Below, piece by piece: positions 11,846-23,210 of a stretch of 64,000 nt of DNA. This DNA comes from Auriscalpium vulgare (taxonomy: Eukaryota > Basidiomycota > Agaricomycetes > Russulales > Auriscalpiaceae). The notes under the pieces are model-generated. The model worked only from the letters and a program-made list of their open reading frames with translations, was not told the origin of the DNA and did not search any database. Within the stretch, counting starts at the first letter, position 1. Every line of letters begins with the position of its first letter. Made by a program: the position numbers and the translations under genes. The DNA is taken from NCBI GenBank assembly GCA_019915015.1, contig JAHBBC010000016.1, forward strand, positions 558,001 to 622,000, given 5' to 3'.

Positions 11846-13447
11846 CCTGTAGGGAGCGAGCCTGAGGCTGGTAGTCGAGTATTGGCTGAAGAAAGTCCAT
11901 CACCAGTGCCAGCAGAAGCGCTGCCGGCATCCGACTTCACATCATCCTCCCCCCTCTGATATATCTCTTTCCAATACCACGAAGGCAAAAATCCCACCCT
12001 CTCTTCGCCGCCGCCGACGTCCTTGGTTTCCGCATCGTTCAGCATCGCGATCTCAACACCGACGCCAGGTGCAAACTTGACACGCCACACGCGCTCCGGA
12101 CCACCGCTCCCAGCCCAAGAAGCGAGGGTCTGGCGCAGCCAAGTAACGAACTCGTCACCCCACAGAAGGCATATCTGCGGGTCCCATGAATCGGGCTTGC
12201 CGCGGATCATGCGCGGGATTTGCATCGTTTTGAAGGACTGCAGCGTCGTCAGCTGGCCTTTTGGCGTGCGAAAACCTACAATGATTTCCTGCAAGCCTCG
12301 TGAGCTACGCGTGTATAATACATTGGTGCGGTGGCAGCATACCGGCACGCCAAGAAGGAAGGATTGGAAATAAAACTTCAGAAGCTTTCTGCCCGAAGCG
12401 TGAGGATGCTGCGCATTGTCTGCGTAAAACCAGAGCTCACTTTTCGAACCGTTGCTCATCCTGGGGTCCACGGATGTTCATAGAGGTCTTGAGCTCGACC
12501 ATTGTATCATTCCGGCCGTCATATCGGTCTGCATAACAGTATTTTGATACAGGCATAGCGAAATGCGCGCGAGGATCGACTCACCTCTGACACAATCTAC
12601 TTCCCCGCCAATGACCAGGCGCGTAGCTCCCAGTTTTGTCTTGACAACGCTGCACCACTGCACATTCGTATTGACATCGCCGTGCCAGCCAGGCACCGCG
12701 CGTGGCTTGGACGCCGTGCACCACGATTCGAAGGAGTATCCATAGTAGGTCTGCGTCCTCTGATGCGGTGGCATGTTGTTCCTGAGCCAAGTCAATGTGC
12801 ATCCCTGGTCTGGATCGACGACGGGTGCTCACTTTTCCTGCAGCCTCGCCTCCGTGAGGTGCTCCTCGAAGTATAAAGTCCCGTCACACAGCATGATATT
12901 CATTCCCACCCATCCCGATTCTCGTAGGGCGCAGTCAATATTCTCCCTCACAAAGGACATTCAATGTTAGATTCCCGTTCACGCACAATGGCGGCACCAT
13001 GAGGACTCACTTCGTCATGACACCGCGCCAGCTGACCACTCCGATCTCTGCGCCGGCCGCGCCAACGACACCTTGCGTCCGCACCTTCGAATACGCGCGG
13101 AGAAGACTGTCCAAGCGTCCCCGCTCGTCTGGACGGCGCACCCAGCGCTCATACCCATATGAGAGTTCGGCGCGCGGAGGAGGCTCGACGTAGTAGCGCA
13201 TGGCCGCGTTCGTGAACTCGAGCGTGTGGGAATTGTCATAAGAGAAGGTAAGCAGCGGGGCTGGCTGCTGGAATGGAACCGCGCGTGAAGCGGCCTGCGT
13301 GGTGGGTGTGTATGAAAGCGCGATTGGAGACTCCGGCCCAGTATCGTTATGTGTCGACGAGGTCGATCGTCGAGCACGGGTGTGACGGGGCCCTTCCTGT
13401 TGGGTATTGTCAAGCACTTCAGCTATAGAGCGCTTTCGCGAGGACAT
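11833..13447 (-). CDS. RAI1: RAI1/DXO family RNA decapping and quality-control enzyme
   Basis: Removes aberrant 5' ends (incompletely capped, triphosphate or NAD-capped RNA) and partners the 5'-3' exonuclease Rat1 in the nucleus. Six exons (13447-13011, 12946-12833, 12781-12585, 12528-12441, 12388-12343, 12288-11833) give 445 residues. Family signatures in order: GYERWVRRPDERGRLDSLL, SWRGVMTK, GTLYFEEH, YYGYSFESW, the metal-site glycine-glutamate LVIGGEVDC, VELKTSM, LLKFYFQSFLLGVP and PKGQLTTLQSFKTMQIPR. These match the conserved DXO/RAI1 motifs, including the E-x-D and E-x-K acidic residues. The N-terminal ~90 residues are disordered. The gene is divergently arranged, 253 bp from the plus-strand gene at 13,701. 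Confidence 0.93.
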
Positions 13448-13700
13448 GGTGTGTGGATGTGTGGATTGAACAAACGGCCCTGCAAAGGCCAAAGCGGTAC
13501 TATAGCATCAGCCACGCCATTACATAAAACGACCTATAACTTCGATACTAACTCAGATCGGACGCACCAAAATCTGCCTGTCCGCTCTCTTCCCGCCCGC
13601 TCACGTCGTCCCATCTCTGACACCTTCAACACAAGAGAGAGTGTGTACTACTGTAGCGTCTTGCGACGCTCTGCGCAACCCGCGATCCCTACCTGGATAG

Positions 13701-16008
13701 ATGGCCGTGCAGGTCGATTACCCCAGCTGTCTGTCCAGTGCATCGAATCTGCCCATCTTCACGCCGCCGTCATTGATATCGGAACAGTCAAAAAGTCGCC
13801 CTTCTATCCTTCCCAGCTCCAATCTGTCACAGCAGAGCGAAACACCGTCTGACGCGGCGACGCCTATAGCAACCTCCGGGTTGGGTCATAGCAGCAGTGT
13901 TCCTGGGGCGCCTGCGCGGTCTCTTCGCATTGTGACGCTGGGCGCATTCACGCCTTCTACTGGCTCTGCGATAAAGGAGGCTACTTCACAGGTACGTCGT
14001 GTTGTATGTGTCGCGTCCCCACTGCAGAACGCATCCGAGCTGTTTAGGATGGCCCCTCGAGCACCGCAGCTGCAGATAGAGAGGAAGGAGAGCTTGAGGA
14101 GGATGAGGTCTGTGTCAGCTTATCTGTGTATCGCGAGGGCCATCCGAAACTGAAGATGCAGCAGGCTTCCCCTACGGCGGTTTCGCGCTCCCCCGAAGAA
14201 GGCCTCGTGTCCCGCAGCCCAACTCTTCCCCTCGATCTAGAAGTCGCGCGTACTGCTATGCATCGCGTCCTGCAGGAAAATGTCCAGCGACGGCTCCCGC
14301 CTGGCCAGTCGCTTGACGCACGCATGAAGCAGAAGATCGTAGAGATGCTCACTGACGATAGCGTGCGCGATTTTATGCGGCAGGCGCAGCTTGTACGGGA
14401 GCAGTTGACGGAACGTGCCAGGCGACTACGACCCCCAGCCGCAGTGAACCAATTTCCTGTTCAAGACGAGCCTCGCGCAGCGAAGCGGCTGCGTGAAAAC
14501 GAAAGCGCAGGGATGGAGGAATGTCTGCGCTACAAAAGGGCACGCATCGCCAGCAGCGACTCCAATGTGTCCTGTGAAACTATGGTCAGCAGACGAACGA
14601 GCGACGCAACCCTGGTCGATGTTGCGGGCCTGTCGTATCGAAGCCCAGGAGCAGTCAAGCTTGTTGCAGCTGACAGGAAGTTGAGCGAAGCGGATGTATT
14701 TCTGGCCAAGCTCGCCGAGTCCCTACGCCCGGGGGATCCACATGCGCAGTCGACAAACGCCGCTGCTGCGGCAGCGCTGCACAACCCTTCCCCGATCAAT
14801 AATGACATCCCGGCTTCCAGGAAGAACGACGGCAGTTTGCGTAGCCAACATGCGCGCGACGATGTCGACCGCGGAATCATTCCAAGCACCAATCCTGGAC
14901 AGTCCGTCCCCGGCCCGCTTCTCGAAGCCCAGTTGCGCAGTGCTGAACGCACTCAGCCCCCAACTACACCACTCGCTGGACCGGCCACAGCCCATCAGGG
15001 GGCGAGTGCGAGAACCAACGACCCAGCCACAGACGCCCGGCCACAATGCATAAATGAACCACGCGCGGACGCCCTCCCTCATCTTGAACCCGAACCGCAC
15101 CCACACCTGTCCCCCCTCATCCCGACTACCGCATCTACCATGGGCCATCCGATCTGGACACGCACGCCGGCTGAGGTCATCGTTCCGCCTGTCAACCACG
15201 TCCCCCCCCGCCGCCGCCACCGTCGCCACCTCCGCCACCCCCCGTCGCACCGGTGCCAGGCCTGTGGTGCAACAAAGTCGGCGAACGCTCCGCGGATATC
15301 ATCAGGGAGTCTTTCGAAGTCGACGCGGACACTGCCGCGGCGATTGATCGATGGGCGGCACGATATGAGCACTTCGAGTAAGTCTCTTCATTCTGAGCGT
15401 CATTTCGATGCTGACACTCTGAACGTTTTCCCGTTCCGCGTCACTTCCGCGCGTGCCTTCCGTCATGTATCAGCCCCACAGCCCGGCACGTCGCGGTCCA
15501 CGTTTTATGTCTACCGCTCGAAGAAGTTACGGGAGTTGTCCAGCAAGTGGCGGCTGGCACACTCGCGCGCGACGCACTCCCGAGCGCGATGTGGGGTATC
15601 CAGACGGAGTGGCCTGATCTCGGTGCTCTGATGCTGCAGGTGAACCCGACCGACGCGAACCCGCAGGCCTTCTCGGGCCCTGATATGGTGCGTTCTATGA
15701 TGTTGTTCGCACTCGAGCACGTTCCTGATGCAGCGCCTCGGCGGCAATAGACACCTGGCGCGCCGTTCGACATCGGTTTCATGATTCGCGCAGGCGTCAA
15801 TGAACTGTGGCTCACCCAACTCGAGGGCATGAATCATCGTATTTTTATCGTGCATGCCGCGCAACCATCGGAGAACGAGATCCAGGAGGCGAAGGCTTGG
15901 CAGGAGGCGAAGGCAGCACTGATTAGCGTCGCTGGTCGTGTGGACGGCGCCTCTAGTGCCTCTGTGTTCCTGCCTGTCCGTCGCGAGTCGTCGCGTTCCC
16001 AACTCTAG
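13701..16008 (+). CDS. Proline-rich disordered protein, unknown family, with a one-base frame break
   Basis: Not recognised. Exon 1 (13701-13991) joins exon 2 (14048-15377), then exons 15474-15687 and 15751-16008. The N-terminal half is Ser/Pro-rich and disordered with a short acidic patch (DREEGELEEDE). A helical-looking segment follows (ARMKQKIVEMLTDDSVRDF). The C-terminal ~190 residues look folded: PGLWCNKVGERSADIIRESF and AMWGIQTEWPDLGALMLQ. The two parts are in different frames. Adding one C to the C8 run at 15202-15209 would join them through a polyproline stretch. Without it the first frame ends at 15,631. Either a homopolymer miscall or a real disruption explains this. Exon-exon phases on both sides of the break are otherwise consistent. 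Confidence 0.65.
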
Positions 16009-17183
16009 GTACTCCCCTCGACATCTCCCCCGCCATCCATCCATAGCGTACCCACCTATTATTGATACCTGCCTTGTTGACATGACCAACTGTTTAATAG
16101 AGCTTTCGTGCGCAACCCGTCCGGCTGTTTCCGTCTAGGTTCAAGCCGCTTCTTGCGCCTCTTAATGGGCGCGCCCTAGTCAGCATACAATGCTGAGGGC
16201 GCCCAAGCTGACGGTTAAGAATGATAATACACTTCAACTTTAAAGCCGATGGGATCATATTGAGCCACAAAGCATGAGTCCCCGACCAGACCGTTGAACG
16301 GTTGATGCGCGAGTGACACGATGAACATTCGACCTAGTGGCTCTGTGCAAATGACAGTGGATGCAGGTGCACGCTGGTCGCGAAGGGAGTAAGCCGGCGA
16401 TGTGCCTCACTCGCAGTAGAGTCAGCAACTCACCTGCTGTGCAGCAACTGCACCGGCTCAGCTGAGGCACTGCAGGGCAAGCTACAAGATAAGGGCCGTT
16501 GCAGCTCGCGTGGGCGATCTATCAGCAGACGGTGCCATGGCGCTTATCTGTGGCGCTCGCTCCGACAATCGATCGAATTGGTTGGCCGCGTAAACCGGCT
16601 TCATTCCTCCTACCACCGTCACGTCGACGGTCGACCACGGCGACGCCTCCGGATCTCTCGCGTTGCCGTTGGTGGTACGGGTGGCGACTTGACGATCGCC
16701 GTGTGATGAGGCTGTCAAGCTTCAAGTCGCTAACGCCACCGCATCACAAGGCGAGCAGTCGTCCAGTGTCATTCAGCCAGACGAGCTGCATGCTCTGCGC
16801 GGTGAAGATTGGACCTGGCAACCCGCACGTATTGCTATCCTGCAGCTTGGCTTCGATTGGAAGCTCGCCTATACATGTGCTTACTTCTGCCATGCTCATG
16901 CGCTCCAGGTCCGGCGATTACTGATTACATTGCACAGCTGCAGGAGCATCGAAATCACGCCGCGGCCAGATAGACGGCCGCATGCTGGCTCCTTCGGCTA
17001 CTTGGTAACTCCATGATCATCCACCTCCGGACAATTTTAGTTGGTGACTCCGGTTCCTCGACGGTATCCTGGTGCTACATAAGGACGTGGCTCGGGAAGA
17101 TTAAATGCATTCCTCACCCCCCGCCGCATCCTGCGCAAGTGTCACTGTCCTGATTACTCACCTTCGGAGTGACCTCAGGCAGC
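16009..17183. other. Intergenic, no supported gene
   Basis: About 1.2 kb between two plus-strand genes, presumably terminator of the orphan gene and promoter of the OPT transporter. A plus frame at 16499-16924 is open but has no recognisable motif. Nothing else is supported. Confidence 0.5.
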
Positions 17184-19817
17184 ATGTCTTATACTCACGA
17201 GATGCCTCACGACGCCAAGGATGTCTCTGGACAGCCCTTCGATCTCGAGAAGCTCACGGGAGAGGGCTCTGTCGATGTCGAGGTATGTTTGACTTCCTCG
17301 ACGCATCATCCTGCTCACACGACCATCGCTAGGCGGATATCGTCGATGGCTTCATGGATCCTCACTACGACCCGGCTACCGCTGTGCTCGAGGATGAGTC
17401 GCCCTACCCTGAAGTCCGATCCGCCGTGTCCAACACGGACGACCCCAATATGCCCGTCTCAACTATCCGAACATGGTTATTCGGCATCATCTGGGCCATC
17501 CTCATACCCGGTATCAACCAGTTTTTCTTCTTCCGGTACCCCGGTGTCAGCGTGTCCGCAGTAAGTCCTCGAACCCCGTCCAATAGCTATTGCAGCGTTC
17601 TCAGGCGCATGCCTTTTTTGCAGATTGTTCCTCAGTTGCTCACTCTGCCTCTGTGCCGTCTCTGGGCTCGTTTCGTGCCACACTGGACGGTCTTCGGTCA
17701 CTCTCTCAACGGCGGTCCTTTCACGATCAAGGAGCACGTCATCGTCACAATCATGGCGAGTGTTGGTGCATATTCAGCATATGCTACGGACATCATCGCT
17801 GTGCAGCGCGTGTTCTACAACGAGCAAACGAACTTCGGATGTAAGTCGCATACCCGAAGGGTTTGTATACTCAATTGAATTGTTTTTCTTCAGACCAATG
17901 GTTGCTCGTCATGTCGACCCAATTGATCGGCTTCTCGATCGCTGGTATCTGCAGGCGCTTCCTTGTGTCGCCCCCGTCCATGATCTGGCCCGCAAATCTG
18001 GTCACTGCCGCCCTCTTCAACACGCTGCACTCGCAGGAGACTGCCGGTACCAAGGGCAGAACCGGTATCTCTCGTGAACGCTTCTTCGCCTACATTTTCT
18101 TTGGCTATGGTGCCTACCGTACGCTCCGCCCTTCTTCGTCTATTGTTGACAACACTAATCTACTCGCAGAGATCGTCCCCGGCTACCTTTTCAGCGCGCT
18201 CTCCGTGTTCTCATGGGTGTGCTGGATCAAGCCCAACAACGTCACCGTTAATGCGCTGTTCGGCACGCAGCACGGTCTGGCCATGGGCCTACTCACCTTC
18301 GACTGGGGCCAGATCGCGTACATCGGATCCCCTCTCCCCGTCCCGTGGTGGGCTGCCGCGAACATCGGTATCGCCGTTGTCTTCTTCTACTGGTTGCTCT
18401 GCCCTATCCTGTACTACACCAATGTGTGGAACGGCGGGTACCTCCCGATCGTGTCTTCGAAGGCATTTGACCGCTTTGGCAAGAGGTACAACGTCACTCG
18501 CATCCTCAATGAGCAGAACACCTTCGACCAGGCCGCCTACGAGGCATACAGTCCCTTATTCATCTCAACTTCCTTCGCTCTTTCCTACGGTCTTTCCTTC
18601 GCTTCGATCACTGCGACCCTCACGCACACCTTCCTTTACTACCGCAATCAACTCTGGACTCAAGCTCGCCGCTCGCTCTCTGAGCAGCCCGATATCCACG
18701 CCCGCCTCATGTCCGTGTACTCTGAGGTTCCCGACTGGTGGTATGCTGTCATCTTCGGTACGTTGTTCGCTGCAATCTAGCCACGGTCCTGTTCGCTAAG
18801 ACCTTGTGCTCAGTCCTCAACTTTGCGTTCGGCATTGTCGTCATCGAATGCTGGCACTCTGATCTGCCTGTGTGGGCCTTCGTCTTGGCGCTCATCATAT
18901 GTACGTCTGCTTAATCAAGTGCCCTCTCGCCGTCACTGACTCCTTCTTTAGCGTTCGTCTACGTCATTCCCATTGGGATCATTCAGGCCATCACCAACCA
19001 GCAGGTTGGCCTCAACGTCATCACAGAGCTGGTCATTGGCTACGCCGTCCCGGGCAAGCCCGTCGCTATGATGCAGTTCAAGACCTGGGGCTATATCACC
19101 ATGACCCAGGCCCTGCAGTTTACCTCTGACTTCAAGCTCGGCCACTACATGAAGATCCCACCGCGCCCCATGTTCTGGTGCCAGGTTATCGCGACCGTCA
19201 TTGCCGGCACTGTGCAGCTGGGCGTCCAGGCTTGGATGTTCACCAACGTCGACGGCATGTGCACGCCCGACCAGAAGGACCACTTCATCTGCGCGTCCAC
19301 GACTGTCTTTGGCACGGCCTCCATCATATGGGGTGTCATAGGGCCTCAGCGACAGTTCTCACACGGACAGATCTACTACGGCCTGCTCTATTTCTTCCTC
19401 ATTGGCGCTCTCGCCCCCCTCGGCCAGTATATTCTGCACCGCCGCTACAAGTGGAGCATTCTCAAGTACCTCAACTTCCCCATCATATTCACCGGCACTG
19501 GCAACCTCCCCCCCGCTACGCCGCTCAACTACGTGCCGTGGGTCATCGTCGCCTTCGTATTCAACTACGTCATCCGCCGCCGTCACTTTGGCTGGTGGTC
19601 GAAGTACAACTACGTCCTGTCGGCTGGTTTAGATGCGGGTTACGCGGTCTCTACGATCCTCATCTTCTTCGTCCTCCAGTACCCGAAGGACGGCACAATT
19701 GGCATGGGAGTCCAGACGTGGTGGGGCAACGACATCTTCAACCGCAACGCTGACGCTCTCGGACTCCCGGACAGAACGCTGGCGAAGGGAGAGTCGTTCG
19801 GGCCGTCGACATGGTAA
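17184..19817 (+). CDS. Small oligopeptide transporter, OPT family
   Basis: Proton-coupled importer of tetra/pentapeptides or modified peptides at the plasma membrane. Seven exons (17184-17282, 17333-17560, 17624-17840, 17894-18118, 18170-18757, 18814-18900, 18952-19817) give 769 residues with about a dozen hydrophobic segments. OPT landmarks: PSMIWPANLV, SPLPVPWWAAANI, the lumenal GGYLPIVSSKAFDRFG region, QQVGLNVITELVIGY, LGHYMKIPPRPMF and the C-terminal PPATPLNYVPWVIVAFVFNY. The start follows a leader without upstream in-frame ATG. Intron phases are all consistent and the gene appears intact. Position in the fungal peptide-transporter clade of OPT (not the metal-siderophore YSL clade) is inferred from these motifs. 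Confidence 0.95.
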
Positions 19818-20180
19818 AGGGTTTATGGTTGTATGTACCACTAAATTGCGTTGATGTTTGTATCGTTGCTTATTTAAACTGTGTTGCCGACAGCCTGCCA
19901 AGGCATCTACTATATCCTTTCATACCCTAGTAGTGCTGGCGCATTGTATTGATGACGCTGTAAAACACCAAGGCACAGTATATGTATATTTTACGCCTGA
20001 TTCATTGAAGCAAGCTTTTGAACAGGATGAACGCTTCGGAATGTGCAGGTGAAGATATCTGACAATAAGGCTAAGGCCGCAAGGCGTAGAGTCGTGGACC
20101 AAGTACTAATCACGTGTTCGGGCCCGGGGAGCTCAACGCCGGGCCCGGTTCAACTACTAGTAACTTAGAGACATGAGCGC

Positions 20181-21330
20181 ATGAGCGTTGACCTGAACGC
20201 CATGGCATCCCCAAATTATGCTGCGCGAGGATACAAAGATCTCAAGGTCTACCTCGATGGGGCTGTCGCTGTGGTCACATTGAACCGTGCAAAGCAACGC
20301 AACACCTACGTACATTCATTGGTCGTCGAGATCGTGGATGTATTCAACTTGCTCGACCGCGATGACCGTGTACGCGTGGTTGTCTTTACTGCCGAGCACA
20401 CCGCCCCTGCGTATTGTTCAGGCGTAAGCCATCTCCAAGTTGTCGCCGAAGTTCACCGCGCTGATGCGTCGCGTAGGCGGATATTTCCTCCAGCTGGGAC
20501 ACACTCTTCGGTAAGGAGGAGGACAAGGAGGGGCCACATGGTACGTCTGATCCTATGGTGTATGAGCATGCCGTTCTCAGTGCTTGTGTGTCCCGCAGCG
20601 CACCGCGACTCTGGCGGAATTGTCACCATGGCCATATTCCGTTGTCGGAAAATCACGATTGCTGCGGTCAATGGGCATGCTGTCGGTATCGGTGTGACAG
20701 GACTGCAGCTGCCATTCGACTTTCGCTTCGTCTGGGCAGGAGCGAAACTTGCTCTCCCCTTTGTGCGTCGGGGGATTGCTGCTGAAGGTTGGCTTTCCCA
20801 GGCTGTGTTTCGCGTCTTCCCTGCTGTGCTCATCACGGCAACAGCAACCTCCGGTTACCTCCTGCCCCGCCTCATCGGACATGCCAAGGCAACCGCGCTT
20901 CTCCTCACGGGGGGTACCTTTACGCCCGACTCGCCGTACCTCCAGGGCCTCTACCACCAGGTCCTGCCGACGCGGGAGGAGGTTTTCCCGGCCGCGCTCT
21001 CGTTCGCCACGGAGCTTGCAGCGAACACGTCGCAAACGGCTGTCGCGGTAACGAAGGCACTGCTGTGGCGCGGAGGAGACACAATCGAGGCGCACCACCT
21101 CATTGACTCGCGGGCGATCAGCGAGCTCGCGCGTGCGCGTGACGGGAACGAGGGCACACGCGCATTTATGGAGCGGAGGGCAGCGAACTTCCAGGATACT
21201 CTAGGGGAAAACATGGGCAACTGGATGCCGTGGGTGGGTGCTTGTACTGAGTCGCGGTCTTATGTTCGCTGACAGCCTCGTGTTACAGTGGAGTGAAATC
21301 GAGACGAAGTACCGCAGGGCCAAGCTGTAA
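20181..21330 (+). CDS. Peroxisomal enoyl-CoA hydratase/isomerase with PTS1 tail
   Basis: Crotonase-fold enzyme of beta-oxidation, either enoyl-CoA hydratase or delta3-delta2-enoyl-CoA isomerase. Five exons (20181-20423, 20477-20540, 20599-20787, 20845-21233, 21289-21330) give 308 residues. LNRAKQRN, YCSGADISS and AAVNGHAVGIGVTG are the typical CoA-binding and oxyanion-hole blocks. The last 42-nt exon adds WSEIETKYRRAKL, whose C-terminal AKL is a peroxisome targeting signal type 1 variant. Reading through the last intron would lose the signal (frame stops at 21,272), so retention could give a cytosolic isoform. A tiny out-of-frame upstream ORF starts at 20,173 and overlaps the start codon. The fourth intron keeps frame if retained. 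Confidence 0.9.
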
Positions 21331-21688
21331 CTTGAACATAGGCAGATACCACGCGCCTGTGACTAAATCCACTTTGCACAAACAATGTACATACGAGATA
21401 TACGTATGACTCTGAGGGGAACTGCGACACCAATCGATGGCCGCGTTCCACCTAAGCAACCACCGACGCGACGGGTTAGGCGGAAGGCCGGCGCGCCGGG
21501 GTGCCGTCGGACAGCGGGCCCGAGCACACCTCTGGCTTCAAGCTTCATGCAAAGCTTCAAAGTTCAACTCTCCCACCACCCACCGTCCGCTGCGTAGTCC
21601 TTTCACAGTCATAAACCAAGAGCAACACGAATAGGTCTGTGATAATGCATTATTGCATGAACTTCACTGAGCCAAGCCTCACGCGCCG

Positions 21689-23059
21689 ATGAAGGGAGCT
21701 GCACAGGCACGCTTCGTCTGTGCCCTATGCGAGATTTTTGGCGTCGCTAGCCTCACCGGGAGGTCTCAATCGACGCGCACCATGTCCTCAATATCCTTAC
21801 GAGCCTTGAGACGCAGCAACCAGCGCAAGCCCCTGGCCAGATGGTCGTCCTCCACCCCGGGCTCCTCGCCGCCGGCCAATCCACTACCAGCCTTCTTCCT
21901 CCGTGGCGGGACATCCAAGGGTATCTTCCTACATCGCGACGACCTCCCCGCCGACCGCTCTCTATGGACCCGCATCTTCCTTGGCATTATGGGCTCGCCC
22001 GACCCCGAGCATGGCCGCCAGCTGAATGGCATGGGCGGCGGCGTGTCGAGCCTCTCCAAGATCGTCGTCGTCGGCCCCGCGTCCGAGAAGCGCACGGCAA
22101 AGGGTGTCGACGTCGAGTACACATTTGTGCAGGTCGGCATCCGCACCGGCACAGTCGACTACTCGGGCAACTGCGGGAACCTCTCGAGCATGGTCGGCGC
22201 GTACGCGGTCGATCGCATTGGCTGCGCCCCGCGCTTGAAAACGGAGTCTGGCGCGGACGGGGAGAGGCGGCTGCTGGGCACGGTGCGCGCGTTGAATACG
22301 AATACGAACAAGGTCGTCGAGACGACGTTCCCCATCGGCGAGTTGACTCCCGGCCAGGAGTATCATGCCTTCCTCGACAGCCCCGAGGTGTCCATCGCCG
22401 GCGTACCCGGCAAGGCCTCCCCCATCCTCCTCGATTTCCTCGCACCGAGCGGTGCGCGCACCGGTGAGCTCCTGCCCACCGGCAACCCCATCGACCTCGC
22501 CGAGCACCTTGCCGTGGGCCCGTCCCCACCTGCAAGCATCCCACTCTCGCTCGTCGACGCGACGAATCCGACCGTCTTCGTTACCGCTGCGGACCTCTCG
22601 CGCGCGCTCAATCTCCCACCGGACTTACCGTTCGACTTCCACGACAAGCATAACCTCATCGCCGTTGAGCGCATACGCAAGGCTGGCGCGGTGCTCATGG
22701 GCCTCGACCCGACCGCGCACGCACAGCCGAAGATTGCGATTCTCAGCGCGCCGCGTGAAGGCGACGCGGATGCGGATATCGCCATACACGCGTACTCAAT
22801 GGGTGTGCTACATAAGACGGTGCCAATGACGGTTGGCCTCTGTCTGGGCGTTGCCGCGCAGGTCCCATCCACGAATGCGTGGGAGATGACAAGGGCGTGG
22901 CGAGAACGGGAGAAAGTCAACGAGGGGAAATTGTTGAGGATTCGGCATCCGGGTGGTGTTGTGGAGGTGGGCGCGGACTTTGAGAAGGATGGGAGTGTGC
23001 GGTCTGCCAAGGTAATGAGGACGGGGAGGAGGCTGATGATGGGATGGGTGTGGTGGTAA
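21689..23059 (+). CDS. PrpF-like aconitate/methylaconitate isomerase family protein
   Basis: Single-exon gene of 456 codons. The PrpF family (double diaminopimelate-epimerase fold) includes 2-methylaconitate cis-trans isomerase and 4-oxalomesaconate tautomerase. Visible motifs are FFLRGGTSKGIF at the start of the fold, GMGGGVSSLSKI, the catalytic-type segment DYSGNCGNLSSMVGAYA with its cysteine, GVPGKASPILLDF, and GLCLGVAAQVP. The first ~60 residues are basic and Ser/Ala-rich. An internal ATG at 21,782 starts a run (LRALRRSNQRKPLARW) that resembles a mitochondrial presequence, so mitochondrial propionate or related metabolism is plausible. It ends 151 bp from the convergent POLD3 gene. Confidence 0.9.
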   Translation: MKGAAQARFVCALCEIFGVASLTGRSQSTRTMSSISLRALRRSNQRKPLARWSSSTPGSSPPANPLPAFFLRGGTSKGIFLHRDDLPADRSLWTRIFLGIMGSPDPEHGRQLNGMGGGVSSLSKIVVVGPASEKRTAKGVDVEYTFVQVGIRTGTVDYSGNCGNLSSMVGAYAVDRIGCAPRLKTESGADGERRLLGTVRALNTNTNKVVETTFPIGELTPGQEYHAFLDSPEVSIAGVPGKASPILLDFLAPSGARTGELLPTGNPIDLAEHLAVGPSPPASIPLSLVDATNPTVFVTAADLSRALNLPPDLPFDFHDKHNLIAVERIRKAGAVLMGLDPTAHAQPKIAILSAPREGDADADIAIHAYSMGVLHKTVPMTVGLCLGVAAQVPSTNAWEMTRAWREREKVNEGKLLRIRHPGGVVEVGADFEKDGSVRSAKVMRTGRRLMMGWVWW

Positions 23060-23210
23060 TGTACCAGGGCCCCTTGCAGTTTGATCATTCTTACATACCG
23101 GTGCGGTGTTGCGCAATCTCCTGTCCTACGACAGTTGGCCACCGCTCTCCGTAGCACACTTGGCAGAAAAACAATCAAAAAGGCTACAGTAAACATCTGG
23201 CCACGTAACC

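Noticed and set aside
13007..13492. Start of RAI1 at an upstream ATG (13,492)
   Set aside because: The 15 extra codons are His/Pro-rich and unlike the usual short RAI1 N-terminus; 13,447 gives MSSRKRS and a normal length.
15054..15372. Alternative long frames on both strands across the proline-rich region
   Set aside because: They are shadows of GCC/CCG repeat coding and lack links to splice-compatible neighbours.
19359..19586. Minus-strand Glu/Val-rich frame within the OPT gene
   Set aside because: It is the antisense shadow of conserved OPT transmembrane coding sequence.
20453..21220. Antisense and frame-shifted ORFs over the enoyl-CoA hydratase/isomerase
   Set aside because: GC-rich third-position bias keeps them open; none carries a motif.
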